NCBI GenBank assembly: GCA_005878325.1
Contig: VBMR01000089.1
Coordinates: forward strand, 1-14,392
DNA: 14,392 nucleotides
DNA from: Methanobacteriota archaeon
GTDB lineage: Archaea > Thermoplasmatota > Thermoplasmata > RBG-16-68-12
Direction: 5' to 3'
The notes beneath the pieces are model-generated. The model did not search any database, was not told where the DNA came from, and worked only from the letters and a program-made list of their open reading frames with translations. The position numbers and the translations under genes were made by a program. Shown here piece after piece: positions 1 through 7,448 of this stretch (its first letter is position 1; each line of letters starts with the position of its first letter).

Positions 1-734
1 ACGCGGTCGTTGCCGTGCGTGATCGGCAGAATGTACTCCTCCGTCGTCGGGCAGAAGAGGCTGTACTCCACCGCAGACACGATCTCCGGGTTCCACGTCA
101 CGTCGTTCCGGGCGAGGTAGTCGTACAGGTTCAGGAGGCCGAACCGCTCCTTGTATTCCGGCTTGATCTTCATCTCGCCATCTTTGCCGGTCAAGCCCTT
201 GAACATCTCGTTGACCGGATGGGTCGCGTCCGTCCGCGGCTCCTTGATCATCGTCTTCGTCACGATCCGCTTCCGGAAGATCGCGGGATGTGGCCCGCCG
301 CGCTTCTTCCCGAAGGGGCTGCCCGTCTCCCGCGGCGCCGCCCAGGGATTGAAGTCGGGAGGCACCCAGTCCTCCAGGATCGCCTTGAAGGTCGCGGCGA
401 TCCGCTCGTTCGGGAACATCTCGCTGTACGCCTTGCCGCTCTTCTGCCAGGCATCGTTGTACTTCCCGAGGAACAGGTCGACGCCTTTGTCGTAGAAATT
501 GAAGGACCCGAACACCTGGTCGAACTTCACCATGCCGTAGAAGAAGTTCCAGCCGATGTCCCGCTGCACCGCCCGCAGGAATTCGCCCACAGGCATATGG
601 TACTCGCCGCCCGGATAGTGGACGACACAGAAGTACGCGTTCCGCTCGAACGTGTATTGTCCGAGGCGGAAGGTCTTGTAGCCGAGGTCGTTCGCCTTCC
701 CCGATTCCACCAATTGCTGCGTCTCAATGACCAT
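1..734 (-). CDS. hqdB: Hydroquinone 1,2-dioxygenase, large (catalytic) subunit, C-terminus cut off by the window edge
   Basis: Probable iron-dependent ring-cleavage subunit of a two-subunit hydroquinone dioxygenase (HqdAB/PnpCD/HapCD family), which opens hydroquinone to 4-hydroxymuconic semialdehyde in the cytosol. About 244 codons are present, against roughly 340 residues for known large subunits. The visible end reads ITHGNDRV (His240, Asn242); this fits the start of the His-x-Asn-x3-Glu iron-ligand motif that I recall for PnpD, the Glu falling just outside. Aromatic-rich segments (GWNFFYGMVKFDQVFGSFNF, about residues 61-80) are consistent with a cupin-like fold. A GGAGGA ribosome site (741-746, minus strand) lies six bases before the ATG at 734. 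An ATG two codons earlier (738-740) overlaps the stop of the preceding gene as ATGA but has no room for the ribosome site. The overlap with a small cupin gene of the expected size supports the call. Family assignment is from memory of the pair architecture and motif; a different cupin dioxygenase is the alternative. Confidence 0.68.
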   Translation of the reverse strand, partial: MVIETQQLVESGKANDLGYKTFRLGQYTFERNAYFCVVHYPGGEYHMPVGEFLRAVQRDIGWNFFYGMVKFDQVFGSFNFYDKGVDLFLGKYNDAWQKSGKAYSEMFPNERIAATFKAILEDWVPPDFNPWAAPRETGSPFGKKRGGPHPAIFRKRIVTKTMIKEPRTDATHPVNEMFKGLTGKDGEMKIKPEYKERFGLLNLYDYLARNDVTWNPEIVSAVEYSLFCPTTEEYILPITHGNDR

Positions 735-736
735 CG

Positions 737-1210
737 TCATTCCTCCGTGAGGCAGATCTCTTTCCAAGCGTACGTGACCCAGGGACTGTGCTTCGTCTGC
801 AGGAGCGCGAGGGACTTCTTGGCGGCCTTCATGCGGTACGCGACGCGGGCGGGGAGGGACGCGAGGCTGCCGTCGCGGAGGACCATGGAGCCCATCTCCG
901 TCCCCTTCACGTCCTTGTGGGGCCCCTCTTCGATCGGCTCCCGCGGCTCCCGGTACTCGATCGTCATCTCGCCCTCGACCAGGACGACGTACTCGTCATG
1001 GGACATGTACCACCATCGATCGTCGGCGCCTTCCGCGCGGAAGCACGCGAGGACGTAGGGCCCGTTCTTGCCGACCGCCACGCGATCGTAGGCCTTCGGC
1101 CACGTGGCACCGATCTCGAAGATGTTCGACATCGCGTAATTGAGCGGATTGTCGTTGATCAGGAGCAGGTTGCCTTTCGTGTACTTCTTCATGCTCCCCG
1201 TCTGGACCAT
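737..1210 (-). CDS. hqdA: Hydroquinone 1,2-dioxygenase, small (cupin) subunit
   Basis: A 157-residue single-domain cupin, close to the roughly 165 residues of known small subunits of two-component hydroquinone dioxygenases. The cupin signature is HDEYVVLVEGEMTIEY (residues 71-86), preceded by the aromatic strand DDRWWYMS. In PnpCD the small subunit is structural and the iron sits in the large one; here too the cupin lacks a full HxH(x)nE/H metal set. The start chosen (ATG at 1208-1210) has a GGAGG ribosome site six to seven bases upstream; an in-frame ATG six codons later and longer versions upstream are less likely. Its stop overlaps the next gene (ATGA), so the two are almost certainly translated together, as expected for a heteromeric enzyme. 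Likely transcribed from the AT-rich element near 1296-1305. The alternative is a generic cupin of unknown role, but the pairing argues against it. Confidence 0.66.
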   Translation of the reverse strand: MVQTGSMKKYTKGNLLLINDNPLNYAMSNIFEIGATWPKAYDRVAVGKNGPYVLACFRAEGADDRWWYMSHDEYVVLVEGEMTIEYREPREPIEEGPHKDVKGTEMGSMVLRDGSLASLPARVAYRMKAAKKSLALLQTKHSPWVTYAWKEICLTEE

Positions 1211-1295
1211 CGAGACCCTCCAGGCCCTCAACGCCGGCGGCGGTCTTGAACGTTGTCCCTCGAATTTCGGATCGCGCGTGTCGCTCCCCCTTACC

Positions 1296-1305
1296 TTTTA
1301 TTAAT
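1296..1305. promoter_or_regulatory. AT-rich TATA-like element between divergent genes
   Basis: TTTTATTAAT is the only AT-rich run in the 118 bases between the dioxygenase operon (minus strand, start 1210) and the HAD gene (plus strand, start 1329). Read on the plus strand it is about 29 bases before the GTG at 1329, the spacing of an archaeal TATA box for a nearly leaderless transcript. Read on the minus strand (ATTAATAAAA) it would give a leader of about 60 bases carrying the ribosome site of the small subunit. Whether it works in one or both directions cannot be told from sequence. Confidence 0.5.
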
Positions 1306-1328
1306 CGCCTGCGCGCTCGCGGCAATTC

Positions 1329-2060
1329 GTGGGGACGATTCCAGGCCGGTCCCGCCTCGTGGTCGCCCAAGAAAACCTACGGGGGTTCCGCGGCCTCACC
1401 GTGGATGGATACGGCGCGCTACTACAAGGCGGCCCTGACGAGCTCCCGAAGGTCCTCGGACGTCTCCTGTCGGACCACGGAAAGCCCGCCGAGCCAACCG
1501 TCCGGGATGCATGGCGAAAGGCCCTTCGCACTCAGTTCGCGGCGGATCCATTCATCGCCTTCCGCGAGGTCCATCGGCTCGTGTTCCAGGACCTGTTCCG
1601 TCGATTCGCGATTCAAGCGGATCTCGATTCCTGCATCGATGAGGCGTTCGATGAGTATCGCGGTGTGGAGGCCTATCCGGAGGTGTCGTCGGTCCTCCGG
1701 GAACTCGAACCGGACGTCCCCATGGCGGTCGTCTCGAACATGGACACGGCGATCCTGCTGGAGGCCTTGCATCGCAACGGGCTATCCTTCACGTTCGTCG
1801 TCGCCTCGGAGGAGGAACAGCGGTACAAGCCCCACGCCTCGATCTTTCAACGGGCGATCCGGTACCTGGGGTTGCCGCCCGCGAACATCGTCCACGTGGG
1901 CGATTCCTACCACGAGGACGTCGTGGGAGCGACATCGGTCGGGATGGGCGCAGTCCTGATCAACCGGAGCGGCGCTCCCGTCCAGGAATCCCACCAATCG
2001 ATCCGTGTGATCCGCGACTTGCGGGAACTGCCGAAGCTCATCCGGCAATCGTGGAGCTGA
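1329..2060 (+). CDS. HAD-superfamily hydrolase (2-haloacid dehalogenase-like / phosphatase)
   Basis: Haloacid dehalogenase superfamily hydrolase of 243 residues, expected to be cytosolic. All four HAD motifs are visible: motif I VDGYGALL with the nucleophile Asp26, in the D-x-Y-G-x-L form seen in haloacid dehalogenases and their relatives; motif II VVSNMD (Ser136); motif III Lys167 in RYKPHASIFQRA; motif IV VGDSYHEDVVGA (Asp192, Asp197). The helical cap lies between motifs I and II (about residues 35-115). The substrate cannot be read from sequence; most family members are phosphatases, and the D-x-Y-G form alone does not prove dehalogenation. The GTG start at 1329 gives a leaderless gene relative to the AT-rich element at 1296-1305; a second in-frame GTG at 1359 would give MVAQENLRGF and cannot be excluded. 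It sits between two aromatic-degradation genes but is divergent from one and convergent with the other, so a shared role is only suggestive. It ends 15 bases from the convergent reductase gene. Confidence 0.85.
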   Translation: MGTIPGRSRLVVAQENLRGFRGLTVDGYGALLQGGPDELPKVLGRLLSDHGKPAEPTVRDAWRKALRTQFAADPFIAFREVHRLVFQDLFRRFAIQADLDSCIDEAFDEYRGVEAYPEVSSVLRELEPDVPMAVVSNMDTAILLEALHRNGLSFTFVVASEEEQRYKPHASIFQRAIRYLGLPPANIVHVGDSYHEDVVGATSVGMGAVLINRSGAPVQESHQSIRVIRDLRELPKLIRQSWS

Positions 2061-2075
2061 CGCGATTCCGCGGCC

Positions 2076-3185
2076 CTACCAAGCGGCTTCGAGAATCTCC
2101 AATGCGCCTTCCCTGGTCACCGGCCGAGGATTCGCTTGCACGGACCGGCTCGAGAGGGCCGCCTCCGCGACCGAGGGCAGGTCGGTCTTCGGGATGCCAA
2201 GAAGGCGAAGCCGGGTCGGCAGCGAGAGCGCACGGACGAGATCCGCGACCGCATCGCACACCTTCTCGCCAACGTCGGCGCCCCGGGCCTCGAGGCGGAG
2301 GGGCCGTGCCAAATCTCGGTACACCGCGCCGGCCACGGGGAGATTGAAGCGCATTGCGTGGGGCAAGATGATCCCGTTCAGGACTCCGTGGGGCGCGCGG
2401 TACCGTCCGCCGAGGACGTGGCACAAGCCATGATGGACCCCCATGCCCACCTTGGCGAGGACGAGGCCCGCCTCCATCGAGCCCTCGAAAAGGCGGTAGC
2501 GGTACAGGAGGGTGCGGGGCTCCCGGACCGCGAGCGGCAAATCCCCGATCAATCGACCCGCCGCACGAAGGCTCATCGACCGATCCGCATCCGTCGCCCC
2601 CTTGGCGTACAGCGCCTCCACGCAGTGCGCGAGGGCATTCACTCCGGTCGACGCGGTCAGATCCGCAGGAGTGTCGAGGGCGAGCTCCGGATCGTAGAGG
2701 GCGAGTCGCGGGCGGACCGGGTCGCTCCGCAGGACGGACTTGCGGCCCTGATCGAGGTCCGTCGTCCCAAAGAACGGGGTCACCTCGGACCCGGAGTACG
2801 TCGTGGGGATCGCCGCGACGATGGCCGCGGGGGAGGCGGCGTCGCGGGATTCGAACAGGCGAAACGCCGCGGCCTTCGCGGTGCCGATCGGACTCCCGCC
2901 TCCGAGTCCCACGAGCACATCCGCGCGGCGGGAGCGGGCATCTTGGACCAGCTCGTCGACCGTCTTGTCGGGGACATGGGGCCGGGAGCCCGCATACGTG
3001 CCAACGAGCGCGTCCCCGAGGGCGCGGCGGACCCGGTCTCCGACGGAACCCGTTGCGAGGGTCGATCCCGTGACGACGTACGCGCGCGTCGCTCGCACGC
3101 GAACGAGGAGAGCGCGAAGCCGGTCGACGGCGCCAGCGCCGAGGACGATGAGCGTCTCGCCCTCCGGACGCTCCACGAATGGCAT
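2076..3185 (-). CDS. Maleylacetate reductase (iron-containing alcohol dehydrogenase superfamily)
   Basis: Probable NAD(P)H-dependent reduction of maleylacetate to 3-oxoadipate, the late step where hydroquinone, hydroxyquinol and chlorocatechol routes meet. The 369-residue protein has the nucleotide-binding GLGGGSPIGTAKA (93-105), then IPTTYSGSEVTPFFG (126-140), TGVNALAHCVEALYA (180-194), GMGVHHGLCHVLGG (247-260) and a PHGVLNGIILPHAMRFN block (265-281). The TTYSGSEVTP and HHxLCHxLGG motifs are typical of maleylacetate reductases rather than of general iron ADHs. Asn183 stands where the metal-ligand Asp sits in iron ADHs, as I recall for maleylacetate reductases. The ATG at 3185 gives the usual family N-terminus (MPFVERPEG then a strand); an in-frame ATG at 3206 is possible and a weak TTATGG-like element lies about 30 bases before it. 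No strong ribosome site is seen for either. The presence of a hydroquinone dioxygenase pair 1 kb away supports the role. Length is slightly above the usual 350-360 residues. Confidence 0.85.
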   Translation of the reverse strand: MPFVERPEGETLIVLGAGAVDRLRALLVRVRATRAYVVTGSTLATGSVGDRVRRALGDALVGTYAGSRPHVPDKTVDELVQDARSRRADVLVGLGGGSPIGTAKAAAFRLFESRDAASPAAIVAAIPTTYSGSEVTPFFGTTDLDQGRKSVLRSDPVRPRLALYDPELALDTPADLTASTGVNALAHCVEALYAKGATDADRSMSLRAAGRLIGDLPLAVREPRTLLYRYRLFEGSMEAGLVLAKVGMGVHHGLCHVLGGRYRAPHGVLNGIILPHAMRFNLPVAGAVYRDLARPLRLEARGADVGEKVCDAVADLVRALSLPTRLRLLGIPKTDLPSVAEAALSSRSVQANPRPVTREGALEILEAAW

Positions 3186-3299
3186 CGCCGTCTTCGAGGC
3201 CCGCATCGCCGTGCCGCCCCGATGGAACCCACGGCCATAAGTCCTGCCCCGGGGCCAACACGCGCGCACCGCAAAGGACGTAATGCCTTCTCTCGAAGA

Positions 3300-3306
3300 T
3301 TAAATA
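3300..3306 (+). promoter_or_regulatory. TATA box of a leaderless gene
   Basis: TTAAATA stands out in GC-rich surroundings and is centred about 27 bases before the ATG at 3330. This is the spacing at which an archaeal transcript would begin at or next to the start codon. The gene behind it has no Shine-Dalgarno sequence, which agrees with a leaderless message. Confidence 0.6.
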
Positions 3307-3329
3307 CGAAACGACTCGATGCCCTGCCC

Positions 3330-4174
3330 ATGTGGGAGAGGAAGAATCGACAGGTCACGTTCTCATCTAGGATTTTGGTTCTCGTCACCGCCGGTTGCCT
3401 GCTGCTGGTCCTCGGGCTCGCGCCCCCGGCCACGGCAGCCGCGACGGTGTCGGTGAAGGTGGGGGGCGTGTTCACGGGACCGCCGCTGGCTCAGGGCGGA
3501 GTCGTGTGGTTCAACGGGTACGATCAGGACACGATCGTGATCCGCCCGGGCGACACCGTGCAGTGGAAACTCGTCGGTGGGATCCACACGGTCACGTCCA
3601 CGGAACCCAAGAACACGACCGCGTGGGCCTTCGACTCCAGCCCGTCCTTCCCCGTCGAGGCGGCCCTCGGCGATTTGTCGCCGGGCCGACTCCTGGCGCC
3701 CGGTTCCGTGTACCAGGTGGACACGAGTTCCTTGTCTCCCAGGCCTTCCGGCCGGAGAATGTCTCGGTACCCCGGAACACGATCGTCCGATGGTCGCTCA
3801 CGAATCCCACGGAGCCGCACACGATCACGGGGGTGAATTCGACCGGTATCGTGTGGGACTCGAGTCCGCTCATCGTCAGCGCCCCGCCCGTCATGGGGGC
3901 GCCCCTCCAGAAGTCGGTGTTCAACTGGACCTTCGAAACGGAAGGGACCTTCACGTACTTCTGCAAACTCCACGCGTACAAGATCGGGAGTTCGTGGGTC
4001 GGGATGACGGGGACCGTGATCGTCGAGCGGTCTCCGACCGAGGCGGTAAACGGTCTCTCTCCGCTGACGTACGCGGGCTTGGGCATCGGGATCGTCGCCC
4101 TGCTCATCGGACTGGGCGCCATGGGCCTCTCGCGTCGAAGAGGTGGGGGCGGAACGCCTCCTGCAAATCCCTAG
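3330..4174 (+). pseudogene. Secreted two-domain cupredoxin (blue-copper-like) with C-terminal anchor, internally broken
   Basis: Encodes an exported copper protein probably facing the outside of the cell, for electron transfer or copper binding. The first reading frame has a signal peptide (hydrophobic core about residues 14-31, then APPATAAA) and a cupredoxin-like domain with RPGDTVQWK and His86 in GGIHTVTS. It remains sensible to about DTSSLSP (near 3740) and then turns to nonsense and stops at 3836. The homologous sequence resumes in the frame one base back with QAFRPENVSVPRNTIVRW, a second cupredoxin domain whose copper ligands are visible (EPHTITG, then FCKLH and WVGM), and a C-terminal membrane helix (LTYAGLGIGIVALLIGLGAM) followed by arginines. 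The Cys-His-Met loop of the first domain and the start of the second appear to be absent, so more than one base seems to be missing between about 3730 and 3745. It could be a true pseudogene or an assembly error; expressed as is, it would yield only a truncated soluble domain. Confidence 0.72.
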
Positions 4175-4217
4175 GGCTTCCCTCGAAGCCCGAGCGTGAA
4201 GAGAAAGGCCGAAGCGC

Positions 4218-4607
4218 TCACCGACCAAGGAGGGCGTTATCGGAGTCGGTCAGTCCGGTGGACCGCCCGGCGAGGTGGCGATGGACCCATCCGCCCGGAC
4301 CCCAGATCGCTCGGTATCCGATCAACGCGACCGCACCAATCCCACACACCGCGAGGAGGGCGAGCAAGACGACGATCCAGGGAGGCACGAGGGCCGGCGA
4401 CCCGGAAGGCAACCAAGACTGGTCCATTTGCAGGGGAACGAAGACGACGAGGGCGAGGACGCCGACTCCGAAGAGATACCGGAACAGCTCGCGAAAAGTC
4501 CATTCGGTCCACCCAAGCTCGCTGTGCCGCCGGAACCGGTTGGTCCTCCAACTCGCGTGCCAGGCCCCCGATCCGGGTAGTGCCAGGCGGCACTTTAGGC
4601 AAAACAC
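4218..4607 (-). CDS. Small two-helix membrane protein with N-terminal CxxC, unknown function
   Basis: A 129-residue protein I do not recognise. It begins with FCLKC (Cys3, Cys6), which may be half of a zinc ribbon, but no second CxxC follows; His17 and His28 are the only nearby candidate ligands. Two hydrophobic segments follow, about 43-60 (LFRYLFGVGVLALVVFVPLQ region) and 76-98 (PPWIVVLLALLAVCGIGAVA region), separated by a short Trp/Pro-rich loop, and the tail is hydrophilic. The protein composition (Trp-rich amphipathic N-terminus, clean TM segments) supports a real gene against the opposite frames. The start is GTG at 4605-4607; no good ribosome site is visible and no ATG lies before the first TM segment, so the start is uncertain. 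It is convergent with the cupredoxin gene (43-base gap) and divergent from the transporter, with which it shares a short AT-containing intergenic stretch. Confidence 0.6.
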   Translation of the reverse strand: MFCLKCRLALPGSGAWHASWRTNRFRRHSELGWTEWTFRELFRYLFGVGVLALVVFVPLQMDQSWLPSGSPALVPPWIVVLLALLAVCGIGAVALIGYRAIWGPGGWVHRHLAGRSTGLTDSDNALLGR

Positions 4608-4616
4608 GTAATAAGG
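4608..4616 (+). promoter_or_regulatory. Candidate TATA box for the transporter operon
   Basis: GTAATAAGG is the only AT-rich stretch ahead of the binding-protein gene and lies about 40 bases before its ATG at 4654. A start site about 25 bases downstream would leave a leader of about 17 bases containing a G-run (GGGGGG shortly before ATG) that may serve as a weak ribosome site. Weak evidence by sequence only. Confidence 0.35.
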
Positions 4617-4653
4617 GGCCGCCTATCCCGCCCCTTGGAAACGGGGGGACGTC

Positions 4654-7446
4654 ATGGAGCCGTCCAGCATTCCAGAGCCCGAAGCGAAACCGCTCGTCGA
4701 AACGAAGAAGCGCACGATGTCGCGGACGGTCGGCGTGATCTTGGTCGCGATCATCGTGATCCTGTCCGGGGCTCTCGCCTTCGTCTCGTGGCGACTGCTT
4801 TCGCCCGCCGCCCCGCCACCGACGGGGACCTTCTCGGTCGAGTCGCTCCGACCGACGGGCGTGGAAGGACAACCCGTGCAGTTCGTCGTTTCCAACCTGC
4901 ACCAAGGGGCCAGGGCGCGGGTGTTCCTGGGCGATGGCCAGGTGCGAGAAACGTCGGATCCGGACTTCAACTACTCGTACAGCACGCCGGGCAACTACCT
5001 GGTTTGGGTCCAAGAGTTCGATCCCGCGACGAGGACCGTCCTCGCGGACTCCGCCTCCTCGCTGTTCCGCGTGACGATCGTCCCCGATGTGCCGTTCCAA
5101 CTCAGCCAATTCGTCTCGGTTCCGGCGATCTTCTTCAACACCACGCTGAACCCCAGCGCGCCCGTCGCGGCCGTGAATTCCAAGATCTTCCTCTTCGGTA
5201 CGTACACGGACATCGCTCAGTTGTTCACGAGTTCGAACAGCCACCACGACAATGCGACGAACATCACAGATACGGAGACGGTCAGCGTCGTGGTGGATCA
5301 CTACGTCTGGGACTTCGCGAACGGTCAAACGATGACGGTCCCGGCGGACCCCGAGTCGGCACCGGTGACGAATCCGGTGAACACGACCTACGCCTCCACG
5401 GGCTTGTTCTCTCCCACCCTGACCTTGGTCACCGCGGAGATCCTCACCACGACGATCTACAATGGCACTTCGAACATCACGCTCACAAACACGGAAACGA
5501 TCAATTCATTCAGCGTGACCCTTGGAACGACGGTCGCCGTGGGCAGCTTCGGAATCGCGAGGTTCCGCGGCGTGGTCCCGTCCCCGAACGTCCTCACGGA
5601 ACTCGTCAACTCGCCCGGAGGTCCGTTCTCCTTCGATCCCCAGATCGCGTACGACACGACCTCGTTCGAAGTCGTCCTGAACACGCAGGGCACGCTGCTC
5701 TTCTACAACGCAAGCAGTACGACCGTCTGGTTCCCCTATCTGGCGCGAGAAGTCCCGACCGTCGCGAATGGGGGCATCACCGGGAACTTCACGACCTACA
5801 CATTCCATCTCCGGCCCAACGTCGCCTTCTCGAACGGAGATCCGATCACCGGCTACGACGTCTGGTACACCGCCATCCGGTGCATGCTCTTCCAGGGCGG
5901 CCACCCGGGGACCGCGGATTGGATCCTGAGCCAATACCTGATCCCGCGGGGCGCGCCCGAGTATTTCAAACCGTTCGACCCCATCGTGAATGACACGAAC
6001 AAGGTCATCGCATTCGCCGCAATCAACCGCGCGGTCACCTATGACAACGCCACGAATTCGGTCACCTTCCACTTGGCCAACTCGACCGCGCCGTCCCTGT
6101 TCTTCACCGCGATTTCCGACACGCTGGGCATGGGAGTCCTCTCCGCGGCGTGGCTGAAGAGCGTGGACGCCGGGATCACCTTCACCCCGGATGGGTTCCT
6201 CGCGTACGAGGAACAGTCGCGCGAGGGGAGCTACAACGCGCAGGTTCAATTCCACCCGATCGCGTCGGGACCGTTCGAGATCAACACGTATGTCCCGTCG
6301 ACGGCCGTCGTCCTCACGCCGAACCCACACTTCCCGGGCATCCCGGACATCCCGAAGCAGAACAAGACGGTCATCATCGACTGGGTCTCTTCCCCCGCGG
6401 TCGCGTACCAGCTGTATGTCAGCGGTCAGGGCGACATCGTGACCCTGCTGCCGCCGCCGTACTACCAACAGCTGAACCGAACCCTCGTGCCCGCGCAGCA
6501 GACCGTGATCCACGGGCCGTTCCCGTCCATCACGGAGTTCTTCGACGTCTTCAACGTGAACATCAACACCGCCTTGATGCCCACGTACTTCGGCAGCTCC
6601 TTCTCGATCCCGTCCGACTATTTCGCGAACCCGCTCGTCCGGAAGGCGTTCGCGTACGCCTTCAATTACAGCAATTACGTGAGCCGGATCCTCGGGAACG
6701 ACATCTACGGATTCGACTTCGGCAGCTCGTATTGCGGCGTGATCGTCGAGGGGCTGCCGTACCACGTCCCCCCGAGCAGTCTCGTGGGGTGCCCGACGTA
6801 CGACCTGGCGATGGCCACGTCGCTTATGCAGCAGTCGGGACAATACAACACGCCGGTGAACTTCCCGATCGTCATCCCGAGTGGCGTCACGACGGACTTC
6901 ACGTCGTCCATCGCTTTCGCACAAGCGCTGGCCCTCGTGGACCCGAACATTCAGATGACGCCCGTCTACCTGAACTTCGAGACGATCCTGGGGCTCTCGG
7001 TGCCTGGCCAGAATCCGATGCCGATCTACTTCCTCGGATGGATCGCGGACTACCCGTACCCGTCCGACTACACGGACGCGATGTACCTCGAGGGAGGCAC
7101 GTACCCGGGCGCGAACGGCTGGGACCGGCCGTACCTGAATGGCCTCGCAGCCGCCCATCCGACCCAGACGGCCCTGTACAACACGCAGGCGTCGGCCTTC
7201 TCGAACCTGACAAACCTCATCAAGGCGGCCGACACGGAGACGGACCCGACGAAGGCGGCTCAACTTTACGGTCAGGTCGAGCAGACCGCCGTGAGCCTGT
7301 ACATGTACGTCTTCATGTACCAGGCGAAAGGCTTCTGGATCGTCAAGCCGTACATCTCGCCGTACCGAGACGACTGGGGCTATCAGCAGAACCCGACGAT
7401 CGGGGCCGGTGCCGACTCGTGCTTCTTCTGGTGGGTTAAGGGGTAA
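4654..7446 (+). CDS. ABC transporter substrate-binding protein, family 5 (Opp/Dpp type), membrane-anchored with PKD-like domains
   Basis: Extracellular ligand-binding component of the importer encoded just downstream. The 930 residues comprise a short cytosolic N-terminus, one membrane anchor (about 25-47, TVGVILVAIIVILSGALAFV), a PKD-like domain (about 58-142, with FLGDGQ and the YSYSTPGNYLVWVQ strand), a second PKD-like stretch (about 200-275, DHYVWDFANGQ to YASTGLFSPTLTLV), and a family 5 binding domain from about 300 to the end. The latter shows LVNSPGGPFSFDPQ, FHLRPNVAFSNGDPITGYDV (the family signature) and a long C-terminal lobe. There is no lipobox cysteine; anchoring is by the N-terminal helix, as in many archaea. 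Numerous N-x-S/T sequons suggest N-glycosylation. Known family 5 proteins are about 500-600 residues, so the N-terminal third is extra. Ligands in the family include peptides, oligosaccharides and nickel; the ligand here cannot be deduced. The ORF is intact. Confidence 0.93.
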   Translation: MEPSSIPEPEAKPLVETKKRTMSRTVGVILVAIIVILSGALAFVSWRLLSPAAPPPTGTFSVESLRPTGVEGQPVQFVVSNLHQGARARVFLGDGQVRETSDPDFNYSYSTPGNYLVWVQEFDPATRTVLADSASSLFRVTIVPDVPFQLSQFVSVPAIFFNTTLNPSAPVAAVNSKIFLFGTYTDIAQLFTSSNSHHDNATNITDTETVSVVVDHYVWDFANGQTMTVPADPESAPVTNPVNTTYASTGLFSPTLTLVTAEILTTTIYNGTSNITLTNTETINSFSVTLGTTVAVGSFGIARFRGVVPSPNVLTELVNSPGGPFSFDPQIAYDTTSFEVVLNTQGTLLFYNASSTTVWFPYLAREVPTVANGGITGNFTTYTFHLRPNVAFSNGDPITGYDVWYTAIRCMLFQGGHPGTADWILSQYLIPRGAPEYFKPFDPIVNDTNKVIAFAAINRAVTYDNATNSVTFHLANSTAPSLFFTAISDTLGMGVLSAAWLKSVDAGITFTPDGFLAYEEQSREGSYNAQVQFHPIASGPFEINTYVPSTAVVLTPNPHFPGIPDIPKQNKTVIIDWVSSPAVAYQLYVSGQGDIVTLLPPPYYQQLNRTLVPAQQTVIHGPFPSITEFFDVFNVNINTALMPTYFGSSFSIPSDYFANPLVRKAFAYAFNYSNYVSRILGNDIYGFDFGSSYCGVIVEGLPYHVPPSSLVGCPTYDLAMATSLMQQSGQYNTPVNFPIVIPSGVTTDFTSSIAFAQALALVDPNIQMTPVYLNFETILGLSVPGQNPMPIYFLGWIADYPYPSDYTDAMYLEGGTYPGANGWDRPYLNGLAAAHPTQTALYNTQASAFSNLTNLIKAADTETDPTKAAQLYGQVEQTAVSLYMYVFMYQAKGFWIVKPYISPYRDDWGYQQNPTIGAGADSCFFWWVKG

Positions 7447-7448
7447 CC

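Noticed and set aside
1329..2060. Naming the HAD protein a 2-haloacid dehalogenase
   Set aside because: The D-x-Y-G motif is shared with phosphatase-like relatives and the specific halide-pocket residues cannot be assigned by eye.
3720..3750. Programmed -1 frameshift in the cupredoxin gene
   Set aside because: No slippery heptamer is visible, and residues seem missing at the junction, which a frameshift would not explain.
2136..3836. A 566-codon plus-strand frame running through the reductase gene into the cupredoxin
   Set aside because: Only the part from 3330 resembles a protein; upstream it is antisense to the maleylacetate reductase and lacks domains. The long frame results from absence of stops in GC-rich DNA.
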